Shown here piece after piece: positions 1 to 12,550 of a stretch of DNA of 64,000 nucleotides. Position 1 is the first letter of the stretch. Each line of letters begins with the position of its first letter. The notes beneath the pieces are model-generated. The model ran no database searches. It had not been told where the DNA came from and saw nothing but the letters and a program-made list of their open reading frames with translations. Made by a program: the position numbers and the translations under genes. Source of the stretch: Diphasiastrum complanatum (Eukaryota > Streptophyta > Lycopodiopsida > Lycopodiales > Lycopodiaceae); assembly GCA_029204225.1 (NCBI GenBank), contig CM055101.1:44578180-44642179 (forward strand), given 5' to 3'.

Positions 1-789
1 TAAGCTGCATCCATTCTATACCTATGGGACATTTGTCAAGGTCAAAGTGGCAACTATCTTTGAAACAAACTTGGAACCTTGGAAAAAACGCACAAGTGGA
101 CATGACAATTTCAAGGTGCAGATACAAGGAGGTGCCTATCTTTGGCCCTCTTTGCCCTTTATTTAGAGATATGTTGAAAGAGGTTGGGCAATGTGGGCCA
201 ACTTATGTGCCGCCTCGTATTGAGGCAGCCCTAACTTGGCTGTCATACTACATATGTCATAGATTGAGGACTCAATAACTTAGGCACTCATACACGACAC
301 TTCCAAGTTCCATGGGTCAAACCCAGTAAAAAAATCCAAGGTATCAAAATTGAAATTTAAATGTTTGATTGCTACACCAAAGGAAAAACTGACGTCGTAT
401 TTGCCTAGAATTATGAATAGGTACCTGCATTCTTCCAATACTTGTTCAAACTTCAGTGTTGTGCAGTTGTTTCAGCTTCTGATAAGATATAATTCACTTA
501 GTACTTACATATCTAGCTTCTTGACATATGTAGACTGTAGGTCAAGACACTCTAATCCAAGGTGTTCTCTATGATTGAGACATTGCTGGCATTTGACTTT
601 TGCATACCAGCCACTGGGACTCACATGATTGCTTGCAAGACTCAAGTTGCTACAAAAACCAGCATCGGTTAAGCAAAACACACTAGTTGAAACTTGAAAC
701 TTGATTGTAGTAATCCATAACTATCTTTTAGAGTTATAGCTTTTAGTAAGTTGTAAGCTTCAGCCTCTGAGAGTCTGAGCTCTAGCCTG
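1..789. other. No recognisable gene
   Basis: Short open frames only (longest about 84 codons). None shows a motif, a splice pattern or resemblance to the transposon proteins elsewhere in the window. A (CT)n stretch begins at about 790, just before the LTR. Confidence 0.5.
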
Positions 790-816
790 CCTCTCTCTCT
801 CTCTCTAAACTCTCTC

Positions 817-1099
817 TGTAAAAACCACCAGAAAGACTACTAAGATGAGGACAGGATCGACACACTAAGAGACTAGTGGGAGCCAAACCACCCATCCAAC
901 TGAGATGTATCCGAACATTTCACTCCCAAGCAATGGCAAGTGAATACCTAAGGAGAGGAGAGAACTGGCAACCAAGAGTCAAAAGCTTAGAATGGAGATG
1001 GAATTAAATCAAGGCGTAACCAACAACCCCAAACACCAGAGAGCCATTCTACCATATCAAGACTATTCCAAATTCTCTGAGCTGGATATGGCCATAACA
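817..1099 (-). mobile_element. LTR of a decayed LTR retrotransposon
   Basis: On the minus strand the segment begins TGTTATGGCC and ends TTTTTACA, the usual TG...CA form. Just outside its 5' edge (1100-1112 on the plus strand) is a pyrimidine run whose complement, AAGGGGGGAAGAA, is a good polypurine tract, so this is a 3' LTR and the element's interior should lie to the right. A second, plus-strand copy of the same LTR family is at 20420-20849; both share the blocks about a gene-poor 'GGTTGTTGGTTA' core and the 'GGATACATCTCAGTTGGATG' block. No target duplication is visible. Confidence 0.7.
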
Positions 1100-1112
1100 T
1101 TCTTCCCCCCTT

Positions 1113-2808
1113 AAACAGGTTCTGTCCTCATAATGGGGAAGGAAACAAAGAACTCGTTCTTTAACTTCCAACTCTTGCCCAAGAATCCTTATCCTTAGTC
1201 TGATCTTTTTCGTTTGAATAAGTACTTAGAGATGTAACAATTTTCCAATTCTCCAATTGCTTGTCTCTACACAGAAGTACCAACTCAGAATCCATCAATC
1301 ACAAATAGTTAGATTGTTATGATTCGTCAATCATAATTCACTGGAATCCCCAACCATACTTAATCCTTAAAGGATACTGGAGTGTATGTCCAATACATAA
1401 CTCAAGAAATATAAGAATCATTCCAAAATCGTTTTTCCTAGGAAAAAATACTGGATTTTAAGAATATTCTCCAAACGGAATTCTTAACAGAAATACGAGT
1501 TATCCAATCTATGGGCAACATTTTACAAGGCATACCAAAAACATTTTAGCATCCGTTTTCAACTATTGGAAACTTTATACAACCATCTAGAACAAAATCT
1601 AGATTATACAAAGTTCTGCTGGTTACTTTTGATATTTGTTAAACTCTGTCATCCAATATCAGCTCACTGGGATATAGTCAATAACTTAGAATCTATTTCT
1701 CATTCGAGAAATATTCTATACCAATAATTTTCTATATTCTACGCACAACTTTTATTAATGAATCATGATGACTCACAAATCATGCATCCTATAAGCAATA
1801 TAGATTAAAACGAACAGTTTTTAGTGAATTCCCTTCACATTGTTCTTAACCAATTAACTTTATTCAAGAGTAAACCAACTACTCAAGTTAATTGCTAATG
1901 ATTCAGAAGTCTCATATGTCTAGGTGCCGAATTCGTTTACCTCGGAGCAACACCACATTTAGACCCTTTTCCAAATCATTCCTAAGTTAACAAAATAAAT
2001 CTCCAAAGAAAGATCTATTAAGTTTGCAAGTATTTGTTCTAAACAATACTTGGTCAGATGTTTATGTTCACCGACTGGTTTAAGTGCACCAAATAAACCT
2101 ACTAACCAGGAATACATAGTAGATCCATTCAAGATTAATCGAGCACATTTGAGAATAATCTCACTACAACCCAATACATAAACACATATCATTATCTGGC
2201 AGATTCCTCCAAAATCCACATATGTTACTTATATAACTCACTAAGAATCTTGCAACTCAGAGAATTCTATTCCTCACGAGTAAATAACATATCTGGGAAA
2301 TCTCCACGACTAAGAACAGATCCTATCTCACGAGTTTTCCAACCATCGAACTTTTAATAAGAAAATTCATTTGCACAATCAACGTACATCAGATCTTAGT
2401 ATTCCTACCAAGATCAAGTTGACTTATACAAACGTCTTTGGCTACCGAGTTAAGATTAGAGCTTTATTCCAACCTGATCCAATCCGTAACATAATGGTAC
2501 TCGGTAAAAACAGATCAGGGGAACATAAATTTAATCTTTATCTCTATTATCCATAGACCTGAATAACCTACTATTCAATTCCCAAAACTCCTCTAGTTCA
2601 AGATTATTCGCAACGAAATTTGAGTATCTAATATCAATTTTAAGTTTTAACATTTTGATTTATCATTGTATGCATTGCGAATCGTGATAATTTAAATTTT
2701 GACTCTTGACTCTTGAGTCTTAAGCGTTGGAACTTGGGACTTGTTATTACTAACTTGTGTTTCTATTTGAAGTTTAAACTTTCAACTTTGAAGTATTGCT
2801 AGTTTTGT
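1113..2808. other. AT-rich stretch, no intact gene
   Basis: This lies where the interior of the element ending in the 817-1099 LTR should be, on the minus strand. I find no RT, integrase or gag motif, and stops are dense in all frames. It may be a very decayed retrotransposon interior or unrelated intergenic DNA. Confidence 0.4.
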
Positions 2809-2893
2809 GAGAGGGAGGGAGGGAGGGAGGGAGGGAGGGAGGGAGGGAGGGAGGGAGGGAGGGAGGGAGGGAGGGAGGGAGGGAGGGAGGGAG
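2809..2893. repeat. (GGGA)n microsatellite, 3' tail of LINE-1
   Basis: About 21 units of GGGA lie directly beyond the conserved LINE 3' end. On the RNA strand of LINE-1 this is a (UCCC)n tail in place of poly(A). Confidence 0.9.
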
Positions 2894-2909
2894 AAAAAGC
2901 TTTATTAAT

Positions 2910-2939
2910 GTCTTTTCCATGCCAAAAGGCATATAAGAC
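2910..2939 (-). other. LINE-1 3' terminal hairpin
   Basis: Outer stem GTCTT (2910-2914) pairs with AAGAC (2935-2939); inner stem ATGCC (2919-2923) pairs with GGCAT (2928-2932); the loop is AAAA. An AATAAA-like string follows on the RNA strand before the tail. This is the likely reverse transcriptase recognition structure. Confidence 0.75.
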
Positions 2940-3116
2940 TAGTAAATGTACATGTCAAGTATGTGGTAACCATAGGAGCGTATGAAACGTCTCCAAAACA
3001 GTAACAAAGTAGCAATCTAGAGCTAAAGCTATAAACTGAAATAGATGTGATGCTATTAGAAACATGCGGGAGCATGTATACTGCTAACAGTCATGAGTGA
3101 GATATGACGTTATCAT

Positions 3117-6100
3117 CTAGTCCTGTCCTGCTGGTGCTGATGATATAGAAGGATGTAATACGGCCTGTGGCATGAAGGGCCACTGGTGGTCTCTGACGTC
3201 GTCTGAGAGGATGAAGAGGTCTCCTCGTGATAGGTCGAGTAGCTCGTGCTGCAACATGGGTATGTGTGGGACGCTGTCTCTGTCTCTGTGGGCAAGTAGG
3301 TCATCATCATCATCGTCACCGTCATCAAAACGTCCTCTCCTCCTGGAGAAGAAAGAAGTGATCTGAGGCTGAGAAACCTGACTCGGCTGGGCTGTCTGAT
3401 ACAAATCCTGTCGTAGTATAAACATCTCTCGTATCATGAGTGCCGCGCATCGGGAATCCTATGAGCGATCGTAAGGTGACAGGTGTGTCTCGGAACAAAC
3501 AGTGGTATCTCCCTCTGATCTCGTAATATACCGGGCACCTAAAGATAAAGTGCTCCTCTGACTCCACCTCCTCTAAAGAGCATAACTGGCAAATCCGCTC
3601 CTCTCTCGGGGTACCCTGGAATCTACCAGTCTCAATAGCCAACTGATGTGATGATACACGGAGCTGTCCCAATGTAAATCTGAGGCAATGTGATAGTCTC
3701 GAGTCCAAATAATGCGGTAAGACCGGGACCCCTGCTATGTCAAGCTCAATAAAATGAGTCCAGTAGTAGCCGGGTTTCACCCCAAGCTGTCGCCCCCAAG
3801 TGCGGTCGAGATATGCCCGATATAAGATGCGCCTGATATACTGATGAGTACCTGAGGGGAGCTCTGTAATGGAGATACCAAATGACTCAAGGAGGAAATG
3901 GGATGCCTGAGAGAACCACGATAGTCGATAGCCCTGGTCATGAAGAAAGTGTGAGGAGACCAGTGCTGTCTGTGTATATCTCATATCCTCATCGGGCAGA
4001 GCCTGGATTCTCTGAATGTATGTGATAAGCTGGAACGTGGCATATATCTGAATGGGTGGAACGGCGAACTCTGCAAGAAGGATCTCATGTGGAACCGAGG
4101 GCTTCGCCCGAATCATACGGGCTAACATGGTGGTCTGCAATCGTGAAATGCTGGCCCAGTGTGATGAAGGGAGGCCGGTGCACCATGTCTCTGCTGCATA
4201 TAAGGCTGTGGGGGTGACAATAGTATCAAAGAGTCTACACTTACTGCGAACATCTCGGATGAGCTTCCTGAAACAGAACCGCTCAAGTTGAACAGGAGAG
4301 GAATGCCCCTTCCCAAGTCGGGTGGTGGCAACTTGCCGCATGCTGAAGGTAGGACCAGAGAAGAGTATCCCCAAATAGGTATAAGAGGAAACTACCTCTA
4401 AGGCCTGTCCATCTAGGATGAGCTCCTGGCGCTGCATGAAGGCTCGAGAAGTGTTGAAGACCATAACCTTGGTCTTCGCAGTGTTCACCCCCAACCCCCA
4501 TCTGGTGCAAAATCCCTGTAAACAATCCAGCTGCCTCTGCAAACCCTCTCTGGTCGGGGATACTAGTACTACATCATCCGCATAAAGGAGAATAGCAATC
4601 AGAATGGTGCCAAGTCTACAGCAACCCCCGCCACACTGTGAGATGACTCGCTCTAACTCATCAATATACAATCCAAAGAGAACCGGTGAAAGAGAGCACC
4701 CCTGTTTCACCCCAATGGTGCTCCAAATGTGATCAGATAAGCCGCTGCTATGTCGGAAACATCCCAAGACCTTCTCATAAAGAGCCATCACTGCTAAAAC
4801 AATATCTGTGGAGAAACCAAGGTCACGAAGTCTCTGAATGAGCAGGGAGCGTGGTACAGAATCGAAGGCCTTCCTGAAATCTACAAAACAGCAGTAAACC
4901 CTCTCTTTCCTGTACTTAGCTTCCTCGATCAAGGCTCGAAGTGTAAAAATATGGTCAATGGTAGAATAATGAGATCGGAAACCTGCCTGCCCCAATGCAT
5001 GTAATCTCCGAGCTTCCGCCTCTGAACTCACTGCAGACTGGAGTATGGTACCATAGAGCTTCGTGAGAACATGTCCGATCATGATAGTGCGGTAATTGCC
5101 AGGGATCATGGTATCACCATTTTTATGAATAGGGTGGATGATGTTGGTGCACCAGGATGAGGGGAAACCAGAGACAACGGCGGAATTGAGGAGAGTGGCT
5201 AGTGTGGGAGCAAGGAGGTCGGAAGCATGGGTTAGGAGTTCAGATTCAAGGTCTTTGATATCTCTTGCTTTATGGGACTTCATTCTCTTGATGGCCGTAA
5301 GTACCATGTCAGATGTGAAGAAGGTGAACTCAGAGGGGCGTGGGGAGATAGAGATGGGTGCGTCAGTGGGTATGGTATATAGTTTGGTAGCGTATTCGGT
5401 CCATATGCGAAGGTCATCCAGGAGGGGTGGTGGAGCACGAGGGATAAACTCACGCCAAAAGGCGCCTGAAGAGGAACTGAAGAGAAGATCAACAAGACGC
5501 GTTCCTTTGGAGTCATCATATATACGCTTTTTTCGGCGGAGTGTGCGAGGGTAAGAGCGCCTGGCGGAGTGGACGAGATGAGGATCGTGAGTGCGGGCAT
5601 GGGTGACAAGCTGACGAAGAGAGCGACATTCAACATCATACCACGGGGGGTGTGGGGGTCGTATCGATGAGGAGCGGGTGCCTCTGCTTTTATGGGGTTT
5701 AGATGGAAAAGCAAGGGAAGCAGCGGTATGAAGAGTAAGTTCTAAGAAAGGCAGCTTGAGTCTCGACTGTACTATCGCAAGGGAAGGAATGGAGCAATGA
5801 GGTTAGGAACTCCTGGTAAACTGGTGTAAAGAGAGAACTGAATGTATACTTGGGTGCCCGTGTAAGCAGGGGGTGTGAGGATGGTTGGGGAGGTGGGAGG
5901 CGGCCGATAGCGAAGGAGAGAAAGGAATGATCAGAGAGAGTGGTGGGAGATACATGAAAATCAGATATGGGAGGTATGGAAGATGTTGATCCCATGAGAT
6001 AATCCACAACACTATGTCCACCACTGTGAGGGTGACAAGTATAACTGCCAGATTTTGGCCAACAAGTTAGGCCATTGTAAATGGCTAACTCATGGGCCTC

Positions 6101-6766
6101 TCCAAACTGCAATAAATGCTCACCGTAAGGGGTAGTAGGTCCCAAGCTGTCCTCTGAAATCCTGGTAACTCCCATATCATCGCTGTCAAGGGCATGAACG
6201 CGGAGCTGGTCGGTGATGTCATAGAACTCTGACTGTCGTGAAGAGGTTCGGGCATTAAAATCTCCAGTGAGGAGAATATGCCCCCGCTCTGCGAATCTGA
6301 TGATATCAGGCGATAAATCAAGGTAGGGTGAACCTGTGCCCTCAGCAAAGGACGAAGACTCTGGAGGAAAATAACAGGCCGCCACAAAGAGGTCCCTGTC
6401 CAACCCAATATCCTGCCCAATAATATGAATCCATATATACCGTGCATGCTCGTCGTGTCTGATGAACTCAATGCTCGGATGAAGAGACTCTCTGTATAAA
6501 CATGCAACACCTCCGGATCCACGACCGCTAGCTGATCTAGTCTCAAGTCTGTACACGGAATCCCATCTGTATCCTGGAAAAATAGGTAATCCTCTCTCCT
6601 GACTCTCATGAGTCTCCATAAAGAGCAGCAAATCCCTGTCAGTGATGAAATCGATCAAGTCGCCAGCAATGGAGGATGAGTGTAAACCATCACAGTTCCA
6701 TACTCCAATCCGGAGATGGTGTGGGTGGGGCCCCGGGGCACTCCCAAACCCGGGGACCCCAAATCC
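3117..6766 (-). pseudogene. LINE-1 ORF2 (endonuclease / reverse transcriptase), frameshifted
   Basis: ORF2 would nick target DNA and copy the element RNA onto it. The endonuclease part reads from 6766 to about 5700, in frame with the end of ORF1: GVWNCDG, METHE, GDFNA and LSDHS carry the usual Asn, Glu, Asp/Asn and His residues. After a frameshift near 5700, RT lies in 3325-5307 with AGFRSHYST, VDFRKAFDSVPR, KQGCSLSPVLF and YADD. The zinc knuckle CQLC...HFIFRC follows. Another frameshift near 3430 leads to the tail (3117-3437) with QPQITSFF at 3348-3371 and an acidic DDD run. A second ITSFY string sits at the very end in another frame. At least three frameshifts make it non-functional. Confidence 0.88.
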
Positions 6767-7186
6767 CTAGCACTGGGAGCTGCTAGGTGCGCTGTCAAGA
6801 AAACGCACTCGTCCATCTCGGTAAATGACTCATCTGCCAGACTCACGGGCTGCCTGAAAGGCCTTACGCCTCTCCTCTACCTGGATATATGTGAGGTCGT
6901 CGTCCATGTAGATAGTGGTACCACGTAGCTTAGCTCTGCACCGCAAAGCATCTCGACGACTCTCGAGGGAGGTGAAACGAAGAATGAGTGTGGCTGCATC
7001 TCTAGTGGTCCTCCATGCGGTGTCTAACCCCTCTGTCTTGTGCCCGAGAGTGATGTCGAGAAAGCGTTTAGCTTCAGCCAATGCATCCTGTGTATCTAGA
7101 ACTACACGAACTCTAATATTGTGGGATTTTTGGTCTCGAGATTTCTCTTCCGAGATGGTGGCTGAGATAACTGAGGAGATGGGAGC

Positions 7187-7191
7187 GCTAG
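7187..7191. repeat. gypsy-1 target duplication, left copy (GCTAG)
   Basis: Matches 13471-13475 exactly. Removing one copy plus gypsy-1 restores continuity with the uninterrupted ORF1 of LINE-2 near 22930. Confidence 0.95.
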
Positions 7192-8112
7192 TGTTGTAAA
7201 GCTGACTCGGGTGCACCCAACGTGCCCTGTAAGACTCTAAGGGGTGACACTCCCTAAGGTCCCAGAGCAAGTTAGAATGTCAAGGACTGAGCCTCCGACC
7301 TGTGGTGAGCCAGTCAAGTAGTCACAAAGTCATGAGCTAGCTCTGGAGCTCGAGTCATGGCCTAGTCAGGAAAGCAGGTTGATTCGGCCGCCGGGACGGC
7401 TCCCAGGACCCATGTCCGGGAGCCAGACTGATTCTGCCAGGCTTGCCAGGCTTAATCAGCAAAATAAAAACTAAGTCCTAAAAAGCGTGCTTTACCAGAA
7501 AGCACTATGTTTCAAACCAGAGGGGGTGCGCCGAATCACAGCAGAACTATAGGGGGAGTCCGGCAGACAGAAACTTGGGCAGCTCAACCAGCGCCAGGAA
7601 TCCAGTCGCACAGGTCTCAGCTCCCTCTACCAGCACGAGCCAGGCACAATGCCCAGCACGTGTTGGTGGCCCCGAGACCGGTCAGTCTATGTATGAATGT
7701 AATCTCTTCCAAATCTAATAAAGTTGATCCTTGGGGATGATTACCATTTCGGTTTCGCCTCCGGGACTGGTCCAAGTGGAAGGACCCTTACTACAACCTT
7801 TTTGCGTCGCTGGCGCCTAAGGGTCCCTGTCATCGACATGGGGCTTGCCGCTATGTCAATTGGTCAGTTTGGCGACCACTATGCCTTGGGTTTCATGTGT
7901 GGCTTGTCTTTGCCTTTGGTTACCTTTTGGGGACGGATTCTGAGTTGGCTTTCGGGTTGGTTGGGATTCCAGTTTTCTTAAGTCTGAATGGTTAAGCTTG
8001 TTACGTTTCTGAGTTGGCTTTTACGTAAGTGCATGATGGATGAATGTTAGGCTTAAGCGCGTGTTGGGGAAACCGCTCAAGTCCCAGCGCCCTTTGAGGC
8101 GCCGGCGCAACA
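7192..8112 (+). repeat. gypsy-1 5' LTR
   Basis: Begins TGTTGTAAAG and ends GGCGCAACA. An AATAAA poly(A)-like signal lies at 7717-7722. The 85-codon open frame inside (7724-7981) recurs unchanged in the other LTR and is not regarded as a gene. Confidence 0.95.
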
Positions 8113-8114
8113 TG

Positions 8115-8127
8115 TGGTATCAGAGCC
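8115..8127 (+). other. gypsy-1 primer-binding site
   Basis: TGGTATCAGAGCC is complementary to the 3' end of plant initiator tRNA-Met. It starts two bases after the LTR. Confidence 0.93.
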
Positions 8128-8202
8128 GACTAGCCGGTCAGCTACGCAAGTCTCACAGGGATGGCCACGTTTTGGGATTTGTCAGGACAACCGTTGCGCA
8201 AG

Positions 8203-8590
8203 GTGCTGCCCACAGTGTAAGCACGGGTGCGTCCACGGTCGGGGTGGTCGGCAGAACGGGGGACTTGATGAGTCAAAGTGCTGCCCTCGAGGTGTAAGCA
8301 CGGTCAGTTCTCGCGGTTCGGGCCTGGCGCTGTCTGCACGTAGGACGGATGAGGCAAAGTGCTGCCTAGGTAGGTGAAAGCACGGTCTGTACCTTGTGGG
8401 GTGCGGGGCGACATATTCGAACTGTACGGGTTAACCATTGATACAGAGATGCTGCTCGAATTCGAGTGTAAAGCACGGGTGGTTAGCTGCCGGTGCGGGA
8501 TAGCTGCCGATCGTTTAGCTATAAGGGCTATCGACCAAAAAGTGGTGGGGCGTGACTGAGGCAATGTGCGTCTTAATGGTGAAAGCACGG
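8203..8590 (+). repeat. Array of five diverged hairpin repeats in gypsy-1 leader
   Basis: A unit of form (C)AAAGTGCTGCC...GTGAAAGCACGG recurs at about 8203, 8278, 8359, 8449 and 8566. In each unit GTGCT pairs with a later AGCAC, giving a short stem of about 20-28 bases; the fourth has an inner palindrome CTCGAATTCGAG at 8455-8466, and the fourth and fifth have a mismatch. They occupy the place of gag. A structured leader, for example for packaging or internal initiation, is only an inference. Confidence 0.6.
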
Positions 8591-8826
8591 ATGGTTGGAT
8601 GGATGTTTCCCCGTGGACTAATTCTGTGATAGATTTGTGTGGGCGCGGCTAGGCAAAGATCCTACGTCCGGTCTCAAGGGGAATGTGACTTGAGAGGGAT
8701 CCTCTGTTTAGCTTTGGTTGGTATGTTCGTTTGGGGTGTGCTTGCTTGGACCTGAATTATCCCTGACTACTTCTTTTGATCCAGGTGATCTGATCTAGTT
8801 GGGAGTTGTGAGAGGAGCTTACATTT

Positions 8827-11800
8827 ATGAGTGGACGACGCACAAGTATGGAAAGGAACTTCCATGGGGCAACCCCCAAGATTGGTTCAAGATTGTTATT
8901 CTTATCAGGAAAGATCGCGGGGAGGAAGTCAGATTTCATGATCGACTCCGGAGCTTCACATAACTATATCTCAAGGAGCGTAGTGGAACAATTCAGCTTG
9001 CCGACCAGGAATGTTACATCTACTCTCAAGGTAGAAACAGCGAAGGGAGCACTAGATGCAGACAAAGCGACATTGAACATCCCGGTGTAGATTGGAAGAT
9101 GGAAGGCTAAACTTAGCTTTGTGATTTTAGAGATGGATGCCTTTGATGTGATTTTGGGCCTCCCTTGGTTAAATGAACACTGTATCGCAGTTTTGGGTAG
9201 GAGCTCAAATTTGGTCCTCTTGGATTATAAGGGACAAATCTGCGTGACAAAAGCCCTGCCCGGAGGAAATGCTAAGGATACCGATATTGAACAAAATCTG
9301 GTTGCAACATTAGTGATGAAAAGAATGGCGAAAGGGAAAAGGTCAAAGTGCTTTCTTTGCATCTGTCGAGAAGTCCCAGAAGGGAAAAGCGTGCGACAAG
9401 AAAACTTGCCAAAAGAAGTGGCAGATCTGTTAGAAGAATTTAGCGATGTGTTCCCGGAGGAACTCCCAGCTAAGCTACCTCCTCGAAGACCAGTGGACCA
9501 TAAAATTGAGTTGGTACCAGGAACAGAGCCAACTTCACGAGCACCCTACAGAATGTCACAAGAAGAGTTGGCGGAACTGAAACGACAACTTGGTGAATTG
9601 ATAGACAAAGGTTTTATTAGACCTAGCGCTTCACCTTTTGGAGCCCCAGTGTTGTTCGTGGAAAAGGCAGACAAAACTCTTCGAATGTGTGTGGATTATC
9701 GCATGCTTAACAAGAGTACCATCAAGAACAAGTACCCCATGCCTAGAATTGATGACCTATTCGACCAACTCAAACATGCCAAATACTTTAGCCGAATAGA
9801 TCTCAGATCTGGATATCATCAAATTCGAATAGCTAAAGGTGATGAGCACAAAACGGCGTTTCGAACGCGGTACGGAAGTCACGAGTTCCTGGTGATGCCA
9901 TTCGGTCTAACAAACGCACCAGCCACTTTTTGCACGTTGATGAACAATATATTTCAAGACTGCCTGGATGAATTTGTCATTGTGTACATTGATGACATAT
10001 TAGTATTTAGCCGGAACCTTAAAGATCACATTCAACATTTAAGGACAGTTCTCCAACGACTGAGGAGGAACTGCTTGTTCGCGAAAAGAGAGAAATGTGA
10101 GTTTGTGGTGGAGGAAGTTGACTTCCTTGGACATGTTATAGGCCACGGACGGATTCGAATGGATCCTAAGAAGATCAAGGCTATCTTGGATTGGCTAGCA
10201 CCTAAAACTGTTCATGGCATCAAATCCTTTGTGGGCTTATGTAACTTTTACAGGAGATTCATTGAGGCATTTAGCAAAATTGTGGCACCACTGTTGGAGC
10301 AGACTAAGACTCATCTGAAGATGACATGGACACCAGAATGTGAAGCAGCGTTCCAAGAACTAAAGCGACGTATCACTCAAGAACCCATCCTTGCCTTACC
10401 GGACTTTAGCAAACCTTTTGAAATACATACAGATGCGTCGAACTTTGCTATTGGGGCCGTGCTGATGCAAGACGGAAAACCTGTTGCATATTTTTCAAAG
10501 AAATTGAGTGACGTAGAGCGACGATGGCCAACTCATGAAAAAGAAATGGTCGCAGAAGTCCAAGCAGTGGAGCATTGGAGACATTATGTGGCAGGAAAAC
10601 CCTTTAAGGCGTTCACTGATAATGTATCACTCAAGTACTTCTCATCCCAAGGTATGCTCACGCCAAAGCAAATGCGATGGCAAAACTTTCTCTCAAAATT
10701 CAATATAGACATTTTACACACGGCGGGAAAGAACAATGTGGTGGCGGACGCACTAAGTAGACAGGAACACTTGATGGCAACAGTGACAACTCAGGTGACT
10801 GACCTACTCCAAGAAATCAGAGAGAATTATGGTGTAGATGCGTTGGCGAAGGACTTAATGATCGAATTCCAGCTGGGAAAGCCTCATAAACATTTTACTT
10901 GGAAAGATCAAATGGTTGTTTATAAACAACGCAGAGTATATGTCCCAGACAACATCAACCTGAGGAAGAAAGTCTTGCGAGAACATCATGACGTACTAGC
11001 CGCCGGGCATCCAGGGGTGAATCGCATGTATGAACTTCTCAAAAGAGGCTTCTATTGGCCAAGTATGTGGGCAGACGTTGAATCCTATGTACAAACATGC
11101 CCGACATGTCAACAAGTGAAGGTGGAACCGCTAGCTCCGGCTGGACTACTCCAACCATTACCGGTACCAACATACCCATGGGATTCGGTGAGCATGGATT
11201 TTATTGTTCAACTACCACGGTGCCAAGGATTCGACTCAATTTATGTGGTGGTTGACCGCTTTTCAAAGCAAGTTCATCTAGTACCAACTAAAAGTTCAGT
11301 GACAGCTGAAGAAGTGGCAAGGTTATTTTTCAAATGTGTTTTCAAATACCACGGCCTGCCTAGAACGATTATTTCTGACCGAGACACCAAGTTCGTCGGA
11401 AAGTTTTGGACTTGTCTATTTCGCCTCGTGGGAACCGGATTGAATTTCAGTACTGCATATCATCCTCAGACTGATGGGCAAACGGAGCGAGTCAATCGAC
11501 AGATTGAACAATATTTACGAAATTATGTCGCTTGGGACCAATCCGATTGGGTCAACTACTTGGATATTCTCGAGTTTGCACATAACAACCAAGTGAACAG
11601 ATCTACTGGAAGGGCACCCTTCGAGATAAGCAATGGTCGGCTACCGATTGTTCCAAGCTCTTTTCTTACAGGCGTGCAGGAAACACCAGTACCCACTGTA
11701 GAGGAATTCATCAATGAGTGGCACACAAAGCTGACCGAGGTGAAGGCGTTTTTAGAGCAATCACAAAGGAGTATGGCAGCTGACGTAAACCCACATCGAC

Positions 11801-12309
11801 GAGAACTGGAATTTGAGGAAGGTGATCAAGTATGGCTGAACACAAAGAACATTGCGCTACCAAAAGGTTTTTCTCATAAGTTTGCTCGACCTTATGCGGG
11901 ACCATATTATGTCACCAAGAAGATCAACCCAGTGGCTTATCGATTAGCGCTGCCATCCAGCTTGGATATACACAATGTGTTTCATATCTCATTACTCAAA
12001 CGGTACAAACCAGATGAGCGATTTGATCGGCAACACGAACTCCGTCACCCACCAATGACACTTGATGATACGAAGAGGCAGCTTGTACTAGAACAAATAT
12101 TGACACATAGAAAGCGAACTGGCGTTCAACGTGAATATCTAGTGAAGTGGCTACGGGCTCCACTTATTGAGGCTTCTTGGGAGTACGAAGACAAACTTAA
12201 GGAGGGAGCCCCTGAAGTACTAGCAGATTATCTGCAGAAGAACCAACGCAATAGCCGTTTTCCCAGATCGGCACACAAAGCACTACTTGGCGGCATGCCT
12301 TTTACATAA
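8827..12309 (+). CDS. gypsy-1 Pol polyprotein (protease-RT-RNase H-integrase-chromodomain), one internal stop
   Basis: Protease motif [10 protein letters not shown] lies at about residue 40 of the first block (8827-9090). A single in-frame TAG (9088-9090) follows, then an open frame of 1,062 codons to 12309 (residues below count from 9121). RT has [19 protein letters not shown] and YIDD (residues 289-292). RNase H has TDAS, HEKE and TDN where TDH is more usual. The integrase zinc finger has the H-H-C-C set (about 621-665). The catalytic triad is D693, D753 and E789, a DD35E spacing. A chromodomain ends the protein ([11 protein letters not shown], about 1004-1025). All catalytic residues are intact, so only the TAG and the missing gag argue against function. 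Confidence 0.92.
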
Positions 12310-12540
12310 ACATTCATGGCCATTCTGAAGTTCAAGGAACTTTCTGGTATTTTTCTTAAGTTTGCCAATAAATCACTTGCAGCTTTACACAGGTTTTACG
12401 TAAGTGAACTTTATCTACACTTTTCCTGTGCTACTGCCAATGTATTTTGTGATTCAAAGTTGCTAAGGCCGGTGAATTAAGCCCGTGCCATACGTCCTAG
12501 GTCTAGTTTGGCCCTGATGAGGACATCAGCTTTTTCAAAC

Positions 12541-12550
12541 GAGGGGAGGA
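12541..12550 (+). other. gypsy-1 polypurine tract
   Basis: GAGGGGAGGA directly precedes the 3' LTR, as expected for the plus-strand primer. Confidence 0.9.

Noticed and set aside
2809-2893. (GGGA)n as a G-quadruplex regulatory site
   Set aside because: G-quadruplex potential exists, but the position at a LINE tail explains it and nothing nearby suggests a promoter.
7724-7981. 85-codon frame, repeated unchanged at 13082-13339
   Set aside because: It lies wholly inside both gypsy-1 LTRs; identity comes from LTR duplication and the product has no domain.
8115-8127. tRNA-Met-like string here and at 26530, 48788 and 62499
   Set aside because: These are primer-binding sites next to LTRs; no tRNA cloverleaf surrounds them.
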